Below, piece by piece: positions 59,567 through 64,000 of a stretch of DNA of 64,000 bases; the first letter of the stretch is position 1, and each line of letters begins with the position of its first letter. A model generated the notes under the pieces. The model did not search any database and was not told the DNA's origin. It saw only the letters and a program-made list of their open reading frames with translations. Origin of the DNA: Deinococcus sp. KSM4-11 (GTDB lineage Bacteria; Deinococcota; Deinococci; Deinococcales; Deinococcaceae). The stretch is from NCBI RefSeq assembly GCF_004801415.1, contig NZ_SSNX01000006.1, positions 62,001 to 126,000 on the forward strand, in the 5' to 3' direction. The position numbers were made by a program, and so were the translations under genes.

Positions 59567-59942
59567 GATGCACTCCTGTGGTCGGGTGGCGCCGGTGTCT
59601 CCGGTGCGCCGGGAGCCTGCCGGTGGCAGGACGTTCGACCTGCGTTCCTGTGCCGCGCGGACGCGCGGTGAAGTCCATCTGTTGGAAGCGGGTCTCACCC
59701 CCCAGTGACGTCACCGGGATTGGCCCACTCGCGGCTGTGGCTGTTCAGTCGCTGCGCCCTCCACCATTGGCGTTCATTCGTCATGACCTGGCCTGGCCAC
59801 CACGCGGCAATGGGTGTCCGGTCGGTGCGTGCCAAGGTTCCTGGTGGTCACGGCCAGCGGGGCTGACCTGGCACCGGATCCTGGTGAGGCCACCGGGCGC
59901 GGTGGGGTCATGACACAGGGGACGCCCGCGGGCGTCCCCTGG
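59567..59942. other. Intergenic region between ssb and the Pro/Ala-rich gene
   Basis: These 376 bases lie upstream of ssb and should hold its promoter, but no clear boxes are seen. The right end is the terminator hairpin at 59916. No gene is supported. Confidence 0.4.
59916..59941 (-). terminator. Terminator hairpin after the Pro/Ala-rich gene
   Basis: A perfect 26-base palindrome with 13-base arms (CAGGGGACGCCCG and its complement) lies directly next to the stop at 59943. The T run is weak, but the stem is very strong. Confidence 0.6.
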
Positions 59943-60494
59943 TCACTTCCTGCTCTGCTGGTCTCGTGCCCGTTGCACGCCCCGGGTCACGCCGGCGCCC
60001 AGGGTGCCCTGGAGCATGGCGGCCATGCCCGCCCGGGCCGCGTCGAGTTCCGAGCCCATCACCTCGTCCGAGAAGTCCGGCAGCGCGAGGGTGTCCTCTG
60101 GTGCCGGGCGCTTGTCTTCTGCCGGGTCTGGGGTTTGCGCGGTCGTCGCCTTGGTCGGTGCGGTCGGTGCAGGTTCTGCCGGCGCAGCTGCCTCGGTGAC
60201 CTCCGGCATGACCGGCGGCGTGACCCGCACCCGGCGGCGCACGAAGTCCGGCACCGTGGTCTCACCAGCTGAAGCCGTGGCCGGATCCGTGGCCTGCTCT
60301 GCTTTTGGTGGCTGCGCTCCGGTTGGGGGGAGGGCCGTAGTCGCTCTGCTCACCGGTGGCGTGGCCGCGACGGTCGGCAGGGCCGGGGCCACGGTGGTGC
60401 CCAGGGCCGGGCCGAAGGTCAATCCCTCAGCGGCGGCCAGCTGCAAGGCCCGCACCCGCAACACCCGCAGGTCTCTGACATCAATCGGTTTCAT
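59943..60494 (-). CDS. Hypothetical Pro/Ala/Thr-rich protein
   Basis: The 183-residue protein has a short ordered N-terminus (MKPIDVRDLRVLRVRALQLA), a long low-complexity region rich in Ala, Pro and Thr (about 35-135) and a C-terminal helical part (ELDAARAGMAAMLQGTLGAG). ATG 60494 overlaps the end of the helicase gene by 14 bases, so the two were one transcript. Function unknown; it may tether or regulate the helicase. Confidence 0.55.
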   Translation of the reverse strand: MKPIDVRDLRVLRVRALQLAAAEGLTFGPALGTTVAPALPTVAATPPVSRATTALPPTGAQPPKAEQATDPATASAGETTVPDFVRRRVRVTPPVMPEVTEAAAPAEPAPTAPTKATTAQTPDPAEDKRPAPEDTLALPDFSDEVMGSELDAARAGMAAMLQGTLGAGVTRGVQRARDQQSRK

Positions 60495-62158
60495 GGTTGC
60501 CTTCCCCCTCGGGGTGAGGTGTGCTGGTCTCCGCCGACGCCAGGAACAGCACGTCCTTCGTCCGCGTGAGCGCCACGAACGCCAGCGCCCGGTCGCCCCG
60601 CTGCGCGTCCTGCCGTCCGGCCTCCATCACCTCCTCCGCCTCCAGCACCGCCACCCGCTCCGCCTCCAGTCCCTTGGCCTTGTGGATGGTGCACAGCCGC
60701 ACCGCCCGGCCCTTCGCGCCAAGCAGACTGCCCAGCACCGCCATCACGCCCGCCGCCGTGCCGCGCGCGCCCTCCTGCTCCGCATGCCACGCCACCTCGC
60801 CCGCCACCGTCGCGATGCACGCCAGCAGGTCCGCGTCCTCCCGCAACTGGCGGCGCAGCGCCTTGCCCCGCACGCCCGACTCGTAATGCTCCTGGAGTCT
60901 GGCCATCCCGTACTCCGACAGTCGGCCCTCGATCTCCGACAGCGCGAACGGGTACGCCAGGGCCCGACCGACATGTCCCTCCAGCAGCTTGGTCAGGTCA
61001 TGCCCCAGCACCTCCACCGGCACGCCGAGCGACGCCAGCTTCAGCGCGAGGCTCACCACCGGCGCGTTGCGTCTGGCCATCACCAGGTCCCCCGGTCGCA
61101 GCCACGTCAGCCGCTCGTCCTCCGACCCGGGCACCACTTCTCCATGTCTGGCTCCCGGCGCGGCCTTGATGTCGTCCGTGAACTCGGCCGCGAGATCCAC
61201 CGCGACCTGGGGGCAGCGGAACGTCACGGTGAGCCGCAGGTCAGCCGTTCCCGGCAGGTCGGCCGCGCGCGACATGCCGCTCATGTCCGCACCCGCGAAG
61301 CCGTTCACGCCCTGGTGCTCGTCGCCCACCAGCACCATCCCGTCCGGTCTTGCCGAGCAGGTGTCGCAGCAGGCGGTGCTGGAGTCGGGAGACGTCCTGC
61401 GCTTCATCCACCAGCGCCACGTCCACCGACCCATACCCGGAGCCCATCTTCAGCGGCAGGGAGAGCATGTCCTCGTCGTCGTGACCTGCGCTGAGGAACT
61501 CGTCGAGGGCCGCCTGCTGCACCGCCTTGACCAGACCCACGACGTCCCACTCCGGCGGGAACACCAGGTCGAGGTCATCCACCAGCGCCACGATCTGCTC
61601 GGCCGAGTTCGCGATGTCCGTCATGGTCGCGCGGGTCAGCTGGAGCAGTGCCTTGGCTTCCTGCTTGCGTTACAGGCCCCGCTCCTTAAGCAGCCGGTCG
61701 ATGATGTGCTTGCGTTTCCACAGGACGAACTTCGCCTCGGTCGGGCAGGACTCCCGCACGCGGTCTGACCCCAGCGCATGGACGGTACTCGCGTGCACGT
61801 CCGGGGGCAGGCTGACCTTCAGCTCCCGGGCGATCGACACGTTCAGCGCCACGGCCACGATCCGCTGCCGGGCGGGAAGCACCTCAGCCATCACCTTGAG
61901 GAGCTTGGACTTGCCCGACCCGGCGGTCGAGCGGACCACCACGTGCCCCCGCGTGTTGACCACATGGTGCACTGAGTTCACCTGCTCACGGGTGAACTGC
62001 GAGCAGGCCTGGGCGACCACCGGACGGGCGGACGGGTTGCGCAGGGTATCGAGGATGCCGGGCGCGTCGAAGGGCACACCGCCGAGGGTGCCCGCGCCGG
62101 GCTCTCCCGGCGCGAACAGGGCGGACGTGGTCGGGGACGGAAGGGCGTCAGTCATCAT
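60481..62158 (-). pseudogene. UvrD/Rep-like superfamily 1 helicase, disrupted
   Basis: Walker A (STAGSGKSKLL), Walker B (VDEAQDVS), LVGDEHQGVNGFAGAD (motif III), TIHKAKGLEAERV (motif V) and VALTRTKDVLFLAS (motif VI) are all present, but the frame is broken twice. An in-frame TAA at 61670-61672 follows KERGL; the same frame then continues as RKQEAKALLQLTRATM. A frameshift near 61345-61365 separates Walker B from motif III. The start is ATG 62158 (or the adjacent ATG 62155). Intact it would be about 560 residues, short for UvrD and nearer to plasmid or phage-type helicases. Confidence 0.75.
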
Positions 62159-62746
62159 GCCCGCCTCGTCCCGCCGTGGGCGGGTGAGGTGTGGGGGATC
62201 GCATCTCGCCCGGACGTCCCGTGCAGTGTCACGGCGGAGCGCTGAAGACCTGGGCGGAGGAGTGGGCACACGTGAACCTGGAGGGATCAGGTCACCGTGG
62301 CGAGGTCGAGATGTGAAGCTGGGAGGCGTGACCTCTGCACGGGTCAGCTCGCTCGGATGGTGTGGTCACTCGGCCGGCACGAGGGGAGCGCTGCGAAGTG
62401 CGACACTCCTGCGGTCACGCCACGCCGTCGCGTGGCCGCCAGACTGCCCACGTCCACCACCCCACGACACGCTGCTGGGAGTGCATCTGCTGGTGCTCAA
62501 GCCCGGCACGACCCCTGGAACGCCACGCGCCCTGTTTCCGCTGACGAGCAAGACGCAACAGGCCTGTGCGCGCAATGGGGTAGGACTCTCTTAGATTCCG
62601 GAAATCGCAGAGCGTTGTGAGGGGTTTTGCCGGCGTGCCGTCACGATGTCGCAGAGCGTTGTGAGGGGTTCTGCCGGCGTGCCGTCACGATGTCGCAGAG
62701 CGTTGTGAGGAGTTTGGCGCCGCTCAGAAGTCCGGGCCGCAGCTGG
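62159..62746. other. Intergenic region with tandem repeats
   Basis: No gene is supported in these 588 bases. The right part contains the 44-base tandem repeats described separately. The rest (62160-62600) is GC-rich, without clear structure. Confidence 0.4.
62605..62721. repeat. 44-bp tandem direct repeat, 2.6 copies
   Basis: Units start with TCGCAGAGCGTTGTGAGG at 62605, 62649 and 62693. The first two full units differ by one base; the third is partial and diverges after GGAGTTT. The period is 44 bases, or about four helical turns. They lie just beyond the 3' end of the replication-relaxation-like gene. Iteron or partition-site roles are possible. Confidence 0.7.
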
Positions 62747-64000
62747 TCAAACCATGAACGGCGTCTCCGGCAGCCACCACTGTGTCACCAGCGGTGGCTC
62801 CATCAGGCGGGATCCGACCTCCCCCTGCAGGAACGCCGCCCGCCGTGCGGACGGCACCCCCCACACCGGACCCCGCAGCCCGCGCGACGCAAATCCATCC
62901 AGTTTCCGCAGCACATGGTGGAGCTTGTACTCCCCTGTGTCATACTCCACGGCCACGTCGAACGCCCCCCGATGCCACAGCGCATCCGGCTCCTCGATCC
63001 GGTGCCGCCCCGCCGTGGAGACGGTCCACTGTGAGGGGTACACCACGTTCAGATGCCGCCGCATTTCCCCCACGCCCACCAGGTGCATCAGGGCCGCGTC
63101 GTTGCGGTATGCCAGGGTGGCCGAGCGGAGGTACACCGCCGTCTGCACCTCAAGCGAGGTGTTCGCATGCATCGGTCGCAGCACCGCGTCCACGAATGGC
63201 ACCCCCTCGATGTCCTCGGCACTCAGGCCGTAGTGCCGCCGCAGCTGGGTGTCCGCGATGGCCAGGTCCATCGTCAGGTCAGCCTTGAAGCGCGCGATGC
63301 GGGCCGATCTGGGCTCGCACAGGATGGCCACCGACGAGCGTGGCAGGGGGCTGTCGTCGCGCCTTAGCCGGACGGCCATCGAGGCGGTGATGTGCGGGGT
63401 GTCCCACTCGAAATCAGTGTCCCAGGGTGGCGGTGGCGGTACGTACTGCGCCCGGGTCGGGACGCCGTAATGGATGTCCGGCTCTCCTGCCGGTACCAGG
63501 GGAATCAGGGTCAGGAAGTTGGCGAATGGCGCGGCGGCCGTCTGCCCCATGCTGGGCCGCGGCGTAAAGAGGATGACCTGAAAGCGGTCATGCAGGGCCG
63601 GGGAGCGCAGGCGCTCCCCAATCTCCTTGATGGCCAGTCCCCGGTACCCGCCGGAGGTCATCTGCCCGCCCACCAGGGCCGGGCCGCCGTCGGTCATGAC
63701 CTCGATCAGCTGCCGACCGCCCAGGTAATTCGTCAGGTGGCGGGTGGTGTGCGGGGTCGTGCGCGTCCAGCCGTAGTGCTGCAGGCACAGCCGCAGGTAC
63801 GCCCGGTCCTGCTGTCGTCTCAGGCTGTGGGCTAGGTCTTTGGTACCGAAGACCTGCAGGCGGCCCTGGGGACTGAGCTGGTACATCATGCCGAGCAGGG
63901 TCTGCACGGGCATGAGGACACCGGCGGCGAGCAGGACGTCGAGGCGGTCACAGTGGCGCCGCCCTTCCTCGACAGTCCAGGCGCCGTCGGTCGTGTAGAG
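62747..64000 (-). CDS. Replication-relaxation-like protein (partial, 5' end missing)
   Basis: The frame is open to the right edge, giving at least 417 residues; ATG 63913 is internal. The N-terminal visible part looks like a winged helix (RRHCDRLDVLLAAGVLMPVQ, then MMYQLSPQGR). The C-terminal part, from PDALWHRGAFDVAVEYDTGEYKLHHVLRKLDGF to AFLQGE, has the restriction-nuclease-like pattern of the replication-relaxation (Replic_Relax) family found on plasmids and mobile elements. The middle is not recognised. Assignment is by eye and tentative. Confidence 0.5.
   Translation of the reverse strand, partial: LYTTDGAWTVEEGRRHCDRLDVLLAAGVLMPVQTLLGMMYQLSPQGRLQVFGTKDLAHSLRRQQDRAYLRLCLQHYGWTRTTPHTTRHLTNYLGGRQLIEVMTDGGPALVGGQMTSGGYRGLAIKEIGERLRSPALHDRFQVILFTPRPSMGQTAAAPFANFLTLIPLVPAGEPDIHYGVPTRAQYVPPPPPWDTDFEWDTPHITASMAVRLRRDDSPLPRSSVAILCEPRSARIARFKADLTMDLAIADTQLRRHYGLSAEDIEGVPFVDAVLRPMHANTSLEVQTAVYLRSATLAYRNDAALMHLVGVGEMRRHLNVVYPSQWTVSTAGRHRIEEPDALWHRGAFDVAVEYDTGEYKLHHVLRKLDGFASRGLRGPVWGVPSARRAAFLQGEVGSRLMEPPLVTQWWLPETPFMV

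Noticed and set aside
62160..62600. Possible gene ending with a protein-like stretch near 62594.
   Set aside because: Several short overlapping frames of similar quality exist, none with a ribosome site or motif, so no coding call is supported.
62605..62721. CRISPR array.
   Set aside because: The units are contiguous tandem repeats with no unique spacers, and no cas genes are near.

Overview
The window is about 64 kb of GC-rich DNA. Its markers point to Deinococcus: a single-stranded DNA-binding protein of the long two-OB type, an EndoMS/NucS nuclease, a lexA-imuY-dnaE2 type mutagenesis operon, and many GTG/TTG starts with 4-base gene overlaps. I see no rRNA, tRNA or CRISPR array. The right end (SSB, broken helicase, replication-relaxation-like protein, tandem repeats, IS6 remnants) looks like a plasmid, megaplasmid or other accessory replicon. 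That is inferred from gene content only.

Region 1 (1-27745) is one large carbohydrate locus built around a ROK-family repressor. A leftward operon of seven overlapping genes (11233 down to 1) encodes a GH38 alpha-mannosidase, an Asp/Glu racemase-like protein, a class II aldolase, a GH2 beta-mannosidase, a double metallo-beta-lactamase-fold protein, a GH84 beta-N-acetylglucosaminidase and a GH100/debranching-like glycosidase. Facing it are a second GH38 and a GH4 enzyme. Then come a leftward PfkB kinase, DUF624-like membrane protein and GH36-like enzyme, the ROK repressor, a sugar-binding protein, a leftward third GH38 with a GmhA-like SIS isomerase and a ROK sugar kinase, and two sugar ABC permeases. 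The enzymes would suffice to strip mannose from N-glycan-type oligosaccharides, cleave the Man-beta-GlcNAc core and the GlcNAc bond, and carry the hexose to triose phosphates. Similar AT-rich palindromic sites lie at the four promoter regions.

Region 2 (27746-33393) holds a DeoR regulator, a PHP-type histidinol phosphatase, a TetR regulator, EndoMS/NucS, and three copies (one degenerate) of a small unrecognised protein. A fourth copy lies at 53973.

Region 3 (33394-43004) is a LysR regulator divergent from an operon for a ChbG/YdjC-type deacetylase, an oligopeptide-type ABC importer (with a fused permease-ATPase) and two HSL-family esterases. It looks like an uptake-and-deacylation system for an acylated compound.

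Region 4 (43061-49054) carries the DNA damage mutagenesis operon lexA-imuB-like-DUF6504-dnaE2, with a candidate SOS box shared with a divergent small gene. Region 5 (49067-52504) is IS6-family debris around a frameshifted MATE exporter and a frameshifted small secreted protein.

Region 6 (52741-58599) has a nucleotidyltransferase, a GNAT protein, two copies of a divergent module (small XRE-type HTH plus GNAT-like protein), and a small secreted peptide. Region 7 (58727-64000) has the SSB, a proline/alanine-rich protein, a UvrD-like helicase broken by a stop and a frameshift, 44-bp tandem repeats and a partial replication-relaxation-like gene.
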